Shown in pieces: positions 8,323 to 17,523 of a DNA stretch of 64,000 bases. Each line of letters opens with the position of its first letter. The first letter of the stretch is position 1. A program made the position numbers and the translations under genes. Origin of the DNA: Sphingomonas sp. BAUL-RG-20F-R05-02 (lineage in GTDB: Bacteria; Pseudomonadota; Alphaproteobacteria; Sphingomonadales; Sphingomonadaceae); NCBI RefSeq assembly GCF_022662305.1, contig NZ_JAKNQH010000003.1, forward strand, positions 310,001 to 374,000, written 5' to 3'. Under the pieces are notes generated by a model, which ran no database searches, was not told the origin of the DNA, and saw only the letters and a program-made list of their open reading frames with translations.

Positions 8323-11300
8323 ATGTTCGCTCGCACGCTTCGCATCGCCATCCTCGCCACCGCCTGCTGGTCCGGCGCGGCGATGGCGCAATCCGCCGAA
8401 GACGGTCTGCTGTTCTCGCTGTCGGGCGAACACGGCACCACCGCCGAGACCGGGCGTGGCGGCACCGCGCCGCTGATCGTCAGGAAGGTCGGCACCACGC
8501 CCGACGGGCGCGTCGGCAAGGCGCTGCGTCCGGCGTCGGGCTTCGCGCTGGCGTGGCCGGCGCCCGGCAACATGTATGCGCAAGCTGGTACGCTGTCGTT
8601 CTTCTTCCGCGCCGGCACGCCGGTCGGCACCACCCCGTTCCCGATCTTCCGCGCGGGCAGCGCGGACGGGACGAGCTGGGATATGACGTTCCTGCGTATC
8701 GACTGGAACGGCCACGGCTTCGACGCCTTTGTCACCGACACCGGCCTCGCGCGCACCCGCGTGTCGTTCCGGGTCGCCACGCCGCCCGCGCCGGATGCGT
8801 GGACGCACATCGCCTTCGCGTGGGACGAGCAGGGCGGCGTTCGGCTGTGGATCGACGGCAAGCCGGTCGCGCGGAACGAGCGCAAGGCGGTGTATGACGC
8901 CGGGCTGTTCGGCTTCGGCCCGTTTCAGCGCGTCATCGCCCCCTATCAGGTGCAGAGCGCGTACAATTACCTGCGCACCGGTGATATCGACGAGGTGCGT
9001 GTCTACGACCATGCGCTCGACGACGCCGCCGTCGCGAAACTCGCCCAAGCCGAGACGCCCGCCGCCGCAGCGCCGCCGCGCGCGCTCGCCGATGCGGCGG
9101 TGCGGGCCGACTGGGCGCAGCGTTACGGCTGGAACCAACCGAGCGCGCCGCTGTACCTCGCCGATCCGGTCACCGCGATCCGCAAGGTCGAGTTCACCGA
9201 CACGCGCGACCAGAAGGAAAAGATGTTCCGCGGCGCCGATGGCATCCGCGAGACGACATGGCCCGGCGTCTACAACCGTTCGCGTCTGCTCGGCCGGCAT
9301 GACTATTTCGAACTGCCCGACTGGAACGTCTACGCGACCGGCGGCCAGCATTACACGCTGACCCTGCCCGACGAGGCGTGGAACCGCGTCGAGATCAACG
9401 GCCCCGCCTATGGCACGCTGGCGCGCGAAAGCGGCGACGGCGCCGCCACCGTGCTGACCCGCGCCGCCGGGCTGGAACGCACCTCCACCCAGCTTGGCGG
9501 CGAACGCCACGGCGGCGTGATCCGCTTCGACAACACCGCGCAGGAAACTCCGATCGAGGAGATCGGCGTCTACCACGTCGCACCCGGCCAAGTGCCCGCC
9601 GGTCTGGCCAGCTTCGACTATGTGGTCGACCCCACCGCCGACCCGTCGGCTTATCCGCCGCTCGACGATGTGCGCGCGCATATCGCCGGCCGCTTCGTCG
9701 CGGACGAGCGCCGCATCGCCGTCGCTTTGCCTGCCGGTGCGCTGCGGCGGCCTGTCGTTGCCAGCGCTAGCGACGGGATGCCGATCGTTCACATCCTCGT
9801 CCCCGGCGATTTCCGCGATACCAGCCGGATCGGGCAGGGCGGGCGGTTCTCCTACGGTGCGGTCAATCTCGGCGGTGGCCTCGACGGCGTGGCGATCGAC
9901 TTGCCCGCGCTGAAGGTGACGGCGGGGGTGGACGGCCTCGTGCCGCTCAACATCCGCGTCAAGGACCCGACGTGGGATGACCGCGACCTGCTCGACATCA
10001 ACGTCGCGGTGAAGCCGGGCGAGGCGCGGACGCTGTGGCTCGACACGCGCGACCGTATCCTGCCCGAAGGCGCCAGCCTGCACATCGTCATCGCCTCGGC
10101 CGCGCCCGATTTCGATGCCGCAGCACTCGCCGGCACACACGTCCGCCTCGTCTACAAACCGGCCGCCGCCGCAAAGCCGGAACACGTCGCCGACCGGCTC
10201 GAGCAGGCGCGCGACAACCTCGCCTTCCTGGTCGAGGAACAGCCCAACACCGACACCTATCCGATCTTCACCCGCTACGCGCGCGACATCGGCGACGTGC
10301 TGCGGGTCGAGCCCGACAACGCGGTGGCGCGCGCCTATTGGGTCGAGAAGAACCCCGATCAGCCCTACGCCCCGCTCGCGCTGGAGCCAGCTCCCGCCGG
10401 CGTGCCTTTATGGGCGTTCCGCCAGACCGAGGACCTAAAGCTCTACCGCAAGTTCGTCGACTGGTGGATCGACCATCGCCAGATTGCCGATGGCGAGTTC
10501 GGCGGCGGGCTGTCCGACGATACCGATCTCGTCAACCAGTGGGTGCCGCTCGCGCTGATGGGGGTCGAGCCGGAGCGGCTCGCCGCCTCGCAGCGGCGGG
10601 TGCTCGACGCAACGTTCGAGAACGGCATGTGGTCGGACGGGCTCAGCCGCATCCGCGCCGACGAACTGCACAGCTACGAGGATGGTATCAACACCGTCGC
10701 GCAGGCGATGCAGCTCGACTGGGGCGACCCGAGCGCGATCGAGCGCGGCATGGCGGTGGCGCGCAACTATCAGCGGCTGACCGAGGTCAATCCCGCCGGG
10801 CACCGCCACTTCGTCACCTCCTATTACAGCGGCACCGATATCGTCCGCGAAGGCGTGTGGGGGTGGCAGAAGCCGTACAGCCTTCTGGTGCTGCACCCCG
10901 GGCTGCTGCTGGTCGATTACAACGGCGCACCGGCAGTGAAGACCACCGTGCTGGGTGTGCTCGACGGCTGGCTCGCGCATGGCAAGCAGGACAATAAGGG
11001 CAACTGGCGCTTCCCTGCCGAGATCGAATGGAAGACCGACGCTGCCACCGGCAATGGCGTGGCGAGCGCCGCGAATGCGTTCTGGGCAGCATGGGACTGG
11101 ACTGGGGACGCGCGCTATCTGCGGCCGATGGCCAGCGACATGGCGAGACATGACCTCAGTGCGGTGTCGGCGCTCAACGCCGATCTGATGGCGCGCACGC
11201 CGGACGGCCCTGCGCTCGCGGCCGCTGTGGCGGCGGGTAAGGTAGCGGGCGAGGGTGGCGCGATCGACCGCAATCTCGGCGGATCGACCGACAAGGACTT

Positions 11301-12204
11301 CGCACGCTTCGTGACCTGGCAGCAGCGCGGCGACACCGGCATCCTCGCCGATCTGTACGGCGCGGAAATCCTTGCCGATCGCCACCGTATGCCGGTCCTC
11401 ACCGATGCGCATCTGTGGTCGGACCGCGTGGCGGTGCCGAGCGAGATCCTGCAACGCACCCGGCTTGGCGGCGTCGCGCATCGCCGCAATGCTTATTACC
11501 CGGGCAATCTGGTGCGCTGGCGCTTCGATGGCGCAGTGTCGGCGGAGCAGGTCGGCATCCTCATTCCCAATGGCGATCCCGAACGCTTCACCGTCACCAC
11601 CTTCAACATGGCGGCGACCCCGGCTAGCGCGACGATGACCGGCGACCAACTCGCCGCCGGCACCTGGCGGCTGACCGAGCGCGACGGCGATGCCGCGCCG
11701 GTGGTGCGGGAGGTGACGCTCGAACACGGTCGCGGTGTGGCGCTCACACTGCCTTCGCGCCAGACCGCGACCTATGCGTTCGAACGGATTCGCGCCGGCG
11801 ACGAACCCGCGACCCGCCCCGACATCGGCCTGTCGGCGGACGACCTTACGCCTGCGCGCGGCAAGCTCTCGGTCACCGTGCACAGCCTCGGTGCGAAGCC
11901 GACGCCGCCCGGCACCGCCACGCTGACCGACGCAACCGGCCGCACGATCGGCAGCGCGCGCTTTGCCGGCCTCGCCGCGCCGCTCGACCTCCTCCCCAAG
12001 ACCGCGACCGTCGCGCTGCCGCTGCCACGCGGCGTCGCGGCGAACGGCCTGCGCGTGACGCTCACGCTCGACGGTACGCCGACGGAGACTAGCGCCGCCA
12101 ACAACACCGCCGTCGTCGGCAGCCACATCGCCGACGCATTCGGCCTGCCGCCGCGTCAGGCGCTGAACGGCACCACCCTTTCCGCACCGCGTCCGTCCCA
12201 CTAA
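8323..12204 (+). CDS. Large secreted LamG-domain protein of unknown catalytic function
   Basis: 1293 residues with a cleavable signal peptide (ends near AMAQS). Residues ~25-245 form a LamG/concanavalin-like jelly roll, including TWTHIAF-like and DEVRVYDHAL motifs typical of such domains. Next come beta-rich segments (~290-600). A predominantly helical region (~650-1000) rich in Trp, Asp and Glu (WWIDHRQ, GGGLSDDTDL, SYEDGINT, WGWQKPYS) resembles the alpha/alpha toroids of polysaccharide lyases and hydrolases. The end is an Ig-like beta domain. I do not recognise a named CAZy family. Setting, export signal and carbohydrate-binding fold point to a periplasmic or surface enzyme acting on pectic polymer. 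The gene begins 22 bases after the transporter, behind an AAGGGG ribosome site. Confidence 0.6.
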   Translation: MFARTLRIAILATACWSGAAMAQSAEDGLLFSLSGEHGTTAETGRGGTAPLIVRKVGTTPDGRVGKALRPASGFALAWPAPGNMYAQAGTLSFFFRAGTPVGTTPFPIFRAGSADGTSWDMTFLRIDWNGHGFDAFVTDTGLARTRVSFRVATPPAPDAWTHIAFAWDEQGGVRLWIDGKPVARNERKAVYDAGLFGFGPFQRVIAPYQVQSAYNYLRTGDIDEVRVYDHALDDAAVAKLAQAETPAAAAPPRALADAAVRADWAQRYGWNQPSAPLYLADPVTAIRKVEFTDTRDQKEKMFRGADGIRETTWPGVYNRSRLLGRHDYFELPDWNVYATGGQHYTLTLPDEAWNRVEINGPAYGTLARESGDGAATVLTRAAGLERTSTQLGGERHGGVIRFDNTAQETPIEEIGVYHVAPGQVPAGLASFDYVVDPTADPSAYPPLDDVRAHIAGRFVADERRIAVALPAGALRRPVVASASDGMPIVHILVPGDFRDTSRIGQGGRFSYGAVNLGGGLDGVAIDLPALKVTAGVDGLVPLNIRVKDPTWDDRDLLDINVAVKPGEARTLWLDTRDRILPEGASLHIVIASAAPDFDAAALAGTHVRLVYKPAAAAKPEHVADRLEQARDNLAFLVEEQPNTDTYPIFTRYARDIGDVLRVEPDNAVARAYWVEKNPDQPYAPLALEPAPAGVPLWAFRQTEDLKLYRKFVDWWIDHRQIADGEFGGGLSDDTDLVNQWVPLALMGVEPERLAASQRRVLDATFENGMWSDGLSRIRADELHSYEDGINTVAQAMQLDWGDPSAIERGMAVARNYQRLTEVNPAGHRHFVTSYYSGTDIVREGVWGWQKPYSLLVLHPGLLLVDYNGAPAVKTTVLGVLDGWLAHGKQDNKGNWRFPAEIEWKTDAATGNGVASAANAFWAAWDWTGDARYLRPMASDMARHDLSAVSALNADLMARTPDGPALAAAVAAGKVAGEGGAIDRNLGGSTDKDFARFVTWQQRGDTGILADLYGAEILADRHRMPVLTDAHLWSDRVAVPSEILQRTRLGGVAHRRNAYYPGNLVRWRFDGAVSAEQVGILIPNGDPERFTVTTFNMAATPASATMTGDQLAAGTWRLTERDGDAAPVVREVTLEHGRGVALTLPSRQTATYAFERIRAGDEPATRPDIGLSADDLTPARGKLSVTVHSLGAKPTPPGTATLTDATGRTIGSARFAGLAAPLDLLPKTATVALPLPRGVAANGLRVTLTLDGTPTETSAANNTAVVGSHIADAFGLPPRQALNGTTLSAPRPSH

Positions 12205-12247
12205 GGATGGCGCATTCCTGCTCCTCTTCGCGAAACGGCCCGCCTGC

Positions 12248-13660
12248 ATGACCAAACCGCTCACGCTCCACCCCGACCGGCTGTTCCCGGCCGAGCCGAC
12301 CGTCCGCGACATCGCCCGGCGGCTGTATGCCGGCGTCAAGGATCTGCCGATCATCAGCCCGCACGGCCATACCGATCCGTCGTGGTTCGCCAACAACGAA
12401 CCGTTCAGCGACCCCTCGTCGCTGCTGATCGTGCCCGACCATTATGTGTTCCGCATGCTGTTCAGCCAGGGCACCGCGCTGGAGCAGCTCGGCGTGCCGA
12501 CCGTCGACGGCAGCCTGACGAGCACGGATTCGCGGAAAATCTGGCATCTGCTTGCTGCGAACTATCACCTGTTCCGCGGCACGCCGTCACGTATGTGGCT
12601 CGACTGGGTGTTCGCGGAGGTGTTCAAGCTCGACGTGCTGCTCGATCCCGAAACCGCCGACCACTACTACGACACGATCGACGCCGCGCTGAAGACGCCC
12701 GAGTTTGCCCCGCGCGCGCTGTTCGAACGCTTCAATATCGAGGCGATCGCCACCACCGAAAGCCCGCTCGATCCGCTCGTCCACCACGCCGCCATCCGCG
12801 CGAGCGGCTGGGGCGGGCGCGTCGTCACCGCCTATCGCCCCGATCCGGTGGTCGATCCCGAGGCCGCCAACTTCGCCGAGAATGTGCGCCGCTTCGGCGA
12901 AACCGCCGGCGAAGACGTATCGACCTGGGACGGCTATCTCGCCGCGCATCGCTTCCATCGTGCGCGCTTCCGCGAGGCGGGGGCGACCTCGACCGATCAC
13001 GGCCACCCCTCGGCCCGCACCGCCGACCTGTCGCCCGAGGATGCTGCCGCTTTGTACCTGCGCGTGCTGGCCGGCGCGAGCCCGCAGGACGCCGAGCTGT
13101 TCCGTGCGCAAATGCTCACCGAAATGGCGGGGATGAGCACCGAGGACGGCATGGTGATGCAGCTTCACCCCGGCGTGCATCGCAACCACAACGCCGCCGT
13201 GCTGGCGCGCTTCGGCCGCGACAAGGGCGCCGATATCCCCACCGAGGGCGAGTTCGTCGATGCGCTCAAACCGCTGCTCGACCGCTACGGCACCGATCCG
13301 CGCTTCACCTTGATCCTGTTCACGCTGGATGAGGATACCTACAGCCGCGAACTGGCGCCGCTCGCCGGCCATTATCCCTGCCTCCGCCTCGGCCCGCCAT
13401 GGTGGTTCCACGACAGCCCGGAGGGGATGCGTCGCTTCCGCGAGCGCACCACCGAGACCGCCGGTTTCTACAACACGGTCGGCTTCAACGACGATACCCG
13501 CGCCTTCCTGTCGATCCCGGCGCGGCACGATGTCGCGCGGCGGATGGACTGCGTGTGGCTCGCGCAGCTCGTCGCCGAACATCGCCTGCCCGAGGACGAG
13601 GCGCACGAAGTCGTCCACGCGCTTGCCTATGATCTCGCCAAGGCGGCGTACAAGCTGTGA
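12248..13660 (+). CDS. uxaC: Uronate isomerase (glucuronate/galacturonate isomerase)
   Basis: 470 residues, the usual length for UxaC, an amidohydrolase-superfamily TIM barrel. Seen directly are the metal-binding HGH near the N-terminus (ISPHGHTDPSWF), the RMWLDWVF helix, TTESPLDP, the HPGVHRNHN segment and the C-terminal PARHDVARRMDC with the catalytic Arg region. It interconverts D-galacturonate with D-tagaturonate and D-glucuronate with D-fructuronate, the first cytoplasmic step after import. It lies 43 bases after the LamG gene and overlaps the next gene by 4 bases (GTGA), so one operon is likely. Confidence 0.95.
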   Translation: MTKPLTLHPDRLFPAEPTVRDIARRLYAGVKDLPIISPHGHTDPSWFANNEPFSDPSSLLIVPDHYVFRMLFSQGTALEQLGVPTVDGSLTSTDSRKIWHLLAANYHLFRGTPSRMWLDWVFAEVFKLDVLLDPETADHYYDTIDAALKTPEFAPRALFERFNIEAIATTESPLDPLVHHAAIRASGWGGRVVTAYRPDPVVDPEAANFAENVRRFGETAGEDVSTWDGYLAAHRFHRARFREAGATSTDHGHPSARTADLSPEDAAALYLRVLAGASPQDAELFRAQMLTEMAGMSTEDGMVMQLHPGVHRNHNAAVLARFGRDKGADIPTEGEFVDALKPLLDRYGTDPRFTLILFTLDEDTYSRELAPLAGHYPCLRLGPPWWFHDSPEGMRRFRERTTETAGFYNTVGFNDDTRAFLSIPARHDVARRMDCVWLAQLVAEHRLPEDEAHEVVHALAYDLAKAAYKL

Positions 13661-15105
13661 GGTTGTCGAATGAAACGCTAGGGCGCGTCCCCGCCACCGT
13701 AGCCCACCCGGCCTATGACCGGGCGGGCGTAAAGCGCGGCGTGGTGCATCTCGGCATCGGCGCGTTCCACCGCGCGCACCAAGCGGCGTATTTCGAGGCG
13801 GCGCTTGCGGCGGGCGATCTGCGCTGGGGCATCACCTCGGTTTCGCTGCGCTCGGCGGGCGTGCGTGACCAGTTGGCGCCGCAGGATTGCCTGTATGCGC
13901 TGGTGGTGCGCGATGGTGATGCCCGCACCACCGCGATTGTCGGTGCGGAACAGGCGGTGCTGGTCGCGCCCGAAGATCCGCAGGCGGTGATCGACGCGCT
14001 CGCCCACCCGGACGCGCGGATCGTCACGCTGACGATCACCGAGAAAGGCTATAAGCTTGATCGCGCCACCGGCACGCTCCTGTCGGACGATCCGGATGTG
14101 GCGGCGGACTGCGCCTCGCTCGCGGCGCCGCGTACCGCGCCGGGCTTCCTTGCCGCCGGCCTCGCCGCGCGTCGGGCGGCAGGTTTGGGGCCGCTGACGG
14201 TGATTTCGTGCGACAACCTGCCGCACAACGGCAAGCTGCTGCGCGATGCGGTGCTGGCGGTGGCGCGGGCCAATGATCCCGCGCTGGCAGACTGGATCGC
14301 GAACGAAGTGGCGTTCCCCGCCTCGATGATCGATCGCATCGTGCCGGCCACCACGCCGGAGGATATTGCCGCGCTTGCCGCCGATCTCGGTGTTGAAGAT
14401 CGCGCAATGGTCAAGACCGAACCTTTCACGCAGTGGGTGGTCGAAGACACTTTCGTGACCGAACGGCCCGACTTTAGTGCGCTTGGCGTGCAACTCACCA
14501 AATCGGTCGCGCCTTGGGAGGACGCCAAGCTGCGCCTGCTCAATGGCGCGCATTCCGGCATTGCCTATCTCGGCGCGCTGGCCGGCGACGATTTCGTCCA
14601 CCAGTTCGTCGCCACCCCCGCCGGGCGTGGCTTCGTGGAGGCGTTGTGGGATGAGGCGCAGACGACGCTGAACTCGCCCGACGGGCTCGACATCGCTGCC
14701 TATCGCGTTGACCTGATGGGCCGGTTCGCGAACTCCGCGCTCCAGCACCGCACCCGCCAGATCGCGATGGACGGATCGCAGAAACTGCCGCAACGCCTGC
14801 TCGCGACCATCGCCGGGCGGCGCGCGGCGGGCCAGTCCGCCGATGCGCTGGCGCTGGCGGTGGCGGCGTGGATGCGCTGGCAGTCCGGGCAAACGGATGT
14901 CGGCGAGCGCTTTACAGTCGATGATCCGGCCGCCGCGCACCTTGGTGCCTTGTCGGCTGGCGCGGCCGATGCGGCTGAGCGCGTCGATGCCTTGCTGGGC
15001 TTCTTCGGCTTCGCCGCCGACGCGGACCTGCGTCAGACGATCGTCGCACACCTCGACGTGCTGGAGCAGGACGGCGCACGTGCCGCAGTCAGCCCGTATG
15101 GGTGA
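13657..15105 (+). CDS. Mannitol-dehydrogenase-family hexuronate reductase (fructuronate or tagaturonate reductase)
   Basis: 482 residues. The N-terminal Rossmann domain contains VHLGIGAFHRAHQA (nucleotide binding) and the C-terminal helical domain carries the catalytic K-L-R-L-L-N-G-A-H block. Family members include UxuB, UxaB and mannitol dehydrogenase, and automatic pipelines usually name this one UxuB. In this operon the downstream enzyme is altronate dehydratase and no mannonate dehydratase is visible, so reduction of tagaturonate to altronate (the UxaB role) is at least as likely. The GTG start at 13657 overlaps the uxaC stop. A terminator is not evident after it. Confidence 0.85.
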   Translation: MRLSNETLGRVPATVAHPAYDRAGVKRGVVHLGIGAFHRAHQAAYFEAALAAGDLRWGITSVSLRSAGVRDQLAPQDCLYALVVRDGDARTTAIVGAEQAVLVAPEDPQAVIDALAHPDARIVTLTITEKGYKLDRATGTLLSDDPDVAADCASLAAPRTAPGFLAAGLAARRAAGLGPLTVISCDNLPHNGKLLRDAVLAVARANDPALADWIANEVAFPASMIDRIVPATTPEDIAALAADLGVEDRAMVKTEPFTQWVVEDTFVTERPDFSALGVQLTKSVAPWEDAKLRLLNGAHSGIAYLGALAGDDFVHQFVATPAGRGFVEALWDEAQTTLNSPDGLDIAAYRVDLMGRFANSALQHRTRQIAMDGSQKLPQRLLATIAGRRAAGQSADALALAVAAWMRWQSGQTDVGERFTVDDPAAAHLGALSAGAADAAERVDALLGFFGFAADADLRQTIVAHLDVLEQDGARAAVSPYG

Positions 15106-15168
15106 TGCCGCACGCGCGCTTGATAGGCTGATCTACCTCGCTCGCTTTGTAGAACTTCATCCCGAAGT

Positions 15169-15197
15169 GTGTTGCGCATTGCCATAATATGCAACAC
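15169..15197. promoter_or_regulatory. Inverted repeat upstream of the GH105-DUF4861 gene
   Basis: GTGTTGC and GCAACAC form perfect 7-base arms around a 15-base AT-richer spacer, 51 bases before the chosen start of the next gene. The inner bases extend the dyad imperfectly. It differs from the palindromes at 1329-1369, so it may be bound by another regulator or mark a transcript start. Only the symmetry is seen. Confidence 0.35.
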
Positions 15198-15247
15198 TAT
15201 CCCGAATGACACCGGGTACAGCGATGCCCGGCCAGCGGGAGAGGCAT

Positions 15248-17500
15248 GTGACAACGGGGCACGGGTTCAGGCACGCAGTTCTGCTGGCGGCGGCCGCGCC
15301 GCTGGTTTTCCTTTCACCGGCGTTGGGCCATGCCGCCCCGGTGCAGCCGCCGGCGACGGCAACCACGTTCGATGCCAAGCACATTCCCGAGCCTGCGCGG
15401 GTGCTCGCGCTGCTCGACGCTACGGCGGCCAAGCAGATCGCCGTTCTGCGCGATCGCAAACTCGCGCTAACCGGCGATGTGGTGCAGACGCTCACCGCCA
15501 ACTGGATCTCCGCCGCGTTCCTCACCGCGCTGACGCGGCTCACGCGCGTTTCGGATGCGTCGGGCGGCAACGCGATGCTGCAAGATACCGCGCAGCACTT
15601 CAACTTCGCCTTGCAAGGCAATCAGTCCGCACATTCGATGCTCGATGCGGACAACATCGCGCTCGGCGAAACCTATCAGGAACTGTACGCACGCAGCGGC
15701 TGGGAAGGCGAACTCGCGCCGCTCAAGCAGCGGCTCGACTACGTCACGCCGTATCTCCAACTCGATCCCGCGCCGAACCGGCTGGTGTGGTGGTGGTGCG
15801 ACGCGCTGTTCATGGCGCCGCCGGTGTTCGCACGCATGTCGGTGCTGACCGGCGATCCGGCCTATCTCAAGGCCGCCGATACGCAGTGGTGGCGGCAGAC
15901 CGAGCGGCTGTGGTCGCCCGCCGATGGCCTGTATTTCCGCGACGCGCGCTTCATCGATCGCCGCAGCAAGAACGGCAAGCGCGTGTTCTGGTCGCGCGGC
16001 AACGGCTGGGTAGTCGGCGGCATCGCGCGCGTGCTCGAATCAATGCCGGCCGATTACCCGAGCCGCCACAAGTATGTCGACACGCTGCGCGCCATGTCGG
16101 CCAGTCTTGCGAGGCTGCAACGCCCCGACGGCCTGTGGAGCGCCAATCTGCTTGATGCGCAGGATCCTCCCGGCGCGGAAACCTCTGGCTCTGCGTTTTT
16201 CGTCTATGCGATGGCCTGGGGGATCAACCACGGCCTGCTCGATCGCAAAGCCTACCTGCCGGTGGTGCTGCGCGGCTGGTCGGCGCTGGCGGGGGCGGTG
16301 CAGCCCGACGGTCTGCTCGGCTATGTGCAGTTGCCGGGCGATCAGCCGTGGCCAACCAAGGCGGACGATCACGCGATGTACGGCACCGCCGGGTTGATCC
16401 TCGCCGGGCTCGAGGTGATGAAGCTTGGTCAGCCGGTCACGGCGCTGCCGCTCGCCGAGCCGCGCCGCCAGCCCGCGCCGCCGGCATGGGCGCCGCCGCC
16501 GGTCCCCGCCGATGCCACGCCCGAACAGCGCGCCGCCTATCAACGCCGCATCGCCGAGCATCAGGCGGTCGCCGACCTTGCGTTCGAGCCGTCGCGCGAC
16601 ATGCCGGGCGCGCAGCCACCGCGCGCGGACGGCATCGTCAATCCGCGCATCTCGCTGCCGCTGAAGACGCCGCCCCCCGACCAGCAGGCCGCGCGCGCCA
16701 CCGTGCGGTTCGCGCCGTACCGCTTCGACGATATCCTGTGGGAAAACGACCGCACCGCGCATCGCATCTACGGCCCCGCCTTGGAGGCCGAGGAGCCGCC
16801 GTCAAGCTCCGGCATTGATGCGTGGGGCAAGCTGGTGGCGTGGCCGTTCATGGAACGCCAGCTCGCCACCGGCAAACAGCATGACTTCCACGGCGAGGGA
16901 ATCGACTTCTACAACGTCAACACCTTCCGTGGCGCCGGCGGCCTTGGCGTGTGGTACGATCACAAACTGTGGACCTCGCGCAATTGGGCGCACCACACGA
17001 TCCTGAAGGATGGGCCAGATGTGGCGGACTTCAGCGTCGATTATGCGCCGTGGCCGGTCGATGTCGGCCGCAAGGTGTGGGAGTCGCGTCGCTTCACGCT
17101 GCCGACCGGCACCAACTTCACGCGGATGGTGTCGACCTTCCAATCCGACAGTCCCGCACCGCTGCTGGTCGGCATCGGCATCCAGAAGCGTCCCACCGCC
17201 AACGCACCGGCGCGCTACGTCGCCGACAAGGCGACCGGCCGCTTCACCTTCTGGGGGCCGACCGATCCCGACAAGGGCGCGATGGGTGTCGCGCTGATGG
17301 TCGACCCCGGCCAGATCGCCGAAGTGACCGAGGATGCCGACAACTACCTCGTCGTGGTGAAGGTCACGCCGGGCAAGCCATTCGTCTATTATATGGGTGC
17401 GACGTGGAGCAAGGGCCGCGACTTCCATGATCCGGCGTCGTGGGAAGCCTATGTGAAGGGGCAGAACCCGAGCTTCGCGGTGCCGGCGGCGGGGAAGTGA
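15248..17500 (+). CDS. GH105-type unsaturated rhamnogalacturonyl hydrolase fused to DUF4861
   Basis: 750 residues. The GTG at 15248 is chosen because GGGAGAGG lies just upstream and it opens into a signal peptide (ends near ALGHAAP); the ATG at 15206 would add a non-signal leader. Residues ~40-410 are an alpha/alpha barrel of GH88/GH105 type with the telltale WWWCDALFMAPPVFARM and RGNGWV blocks, as in YteR. After a Pro/Ala-rich linker, residues ~470-750 match DUF4861, a beta-rich domain often found beside pectin enzymes. The enzyme would remove the unsaturated galacturonyl residue left by rhamnogalacturonan lyases, here in the periplasm. The two-domain fusion is notable. Confidence 0.85.
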   Translation: MTTGHGFRHAVLLAAAAPLVFLSPALGHAAPVQPPATATTFDAKHIPEPARVLALLDATAAKQIAVLRDRKLALTGDVVQTLTANWISAAFLTALTRLTRVSDASGGNAMLQDTAQHFNFALQGNQSAHSMLDADNIALGETYQELYARSGWEGELAPLKQRLDYVTPYLQLDPAPNRLVWWWCDALFMAPPVFARMSVLTGDPAYLKAADTQWWRQTERLWSPADGLYFRDARFIDRRSKNGKRVFWSRGNGWVVGGIARVLESMPADYPSRHKYVDTLRAMSASLARLQRPDGLWSANLLDAQDPPGAETSGSAFFVYAMAWGINHGLLDRKAYLPVVLRGWSALAGAVQPDGLLGYVQLPGDQPWPTKADDHAMYGTAGLILAGLEVMKLGQPVTALPLAEPRRQPAPPAWAPPPVPADATPEQRAAYQRRIAEHQAVADLAFEPSRDMPGAQPPRADGIVNPRISLPLKTPPPDQQAARATVRFAPYRFDDILWENDRTAHRIYGPALEAEEPPSSSGIDAWGKLVAWPFMERQLATGKQHDFHGEGIDFYNVNTFRGAGGLGVWYDHKLWTSRNWAHHTILKDGPDVADFSVDYAPWPVDVGRKVWESRRFTLPTGTNFTRMVSTFQSDSPAPLLVGIGIQKRPTANAPARYVADKATGRFTFWGPTDPDKGAMGVALMVDPGQIAEVTEDADNYLVVVKVTPGKPFVYYMGATWSKGRDFHDPASWEAYVKGQNPSFAVPAAGK

Positions 17501-17523
17501 GGCACCCGCACGCTCAGCGCGCC

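Noticed and set aside
8020..10185. 721-codon open frame on the minus strand inside the LamG gene
   Set aside because: Antisense shadow of a GC-rich gene: composition is Arg/Gly/Ala-biased, no ribosome site, and the plus-strand protein has signal peptide and domain structure.
10435..12396. 653-codon minus-strand frame across the LamG 3' end and uxaC start
   Set aside because: Same reason; it crosses two well-supported plus-strand genes.
13678..15051. 457-codon minus-strand frame opposite the hexuronate reductase
   Set aside because: Shadow of the reductase codons; no domain pattern.
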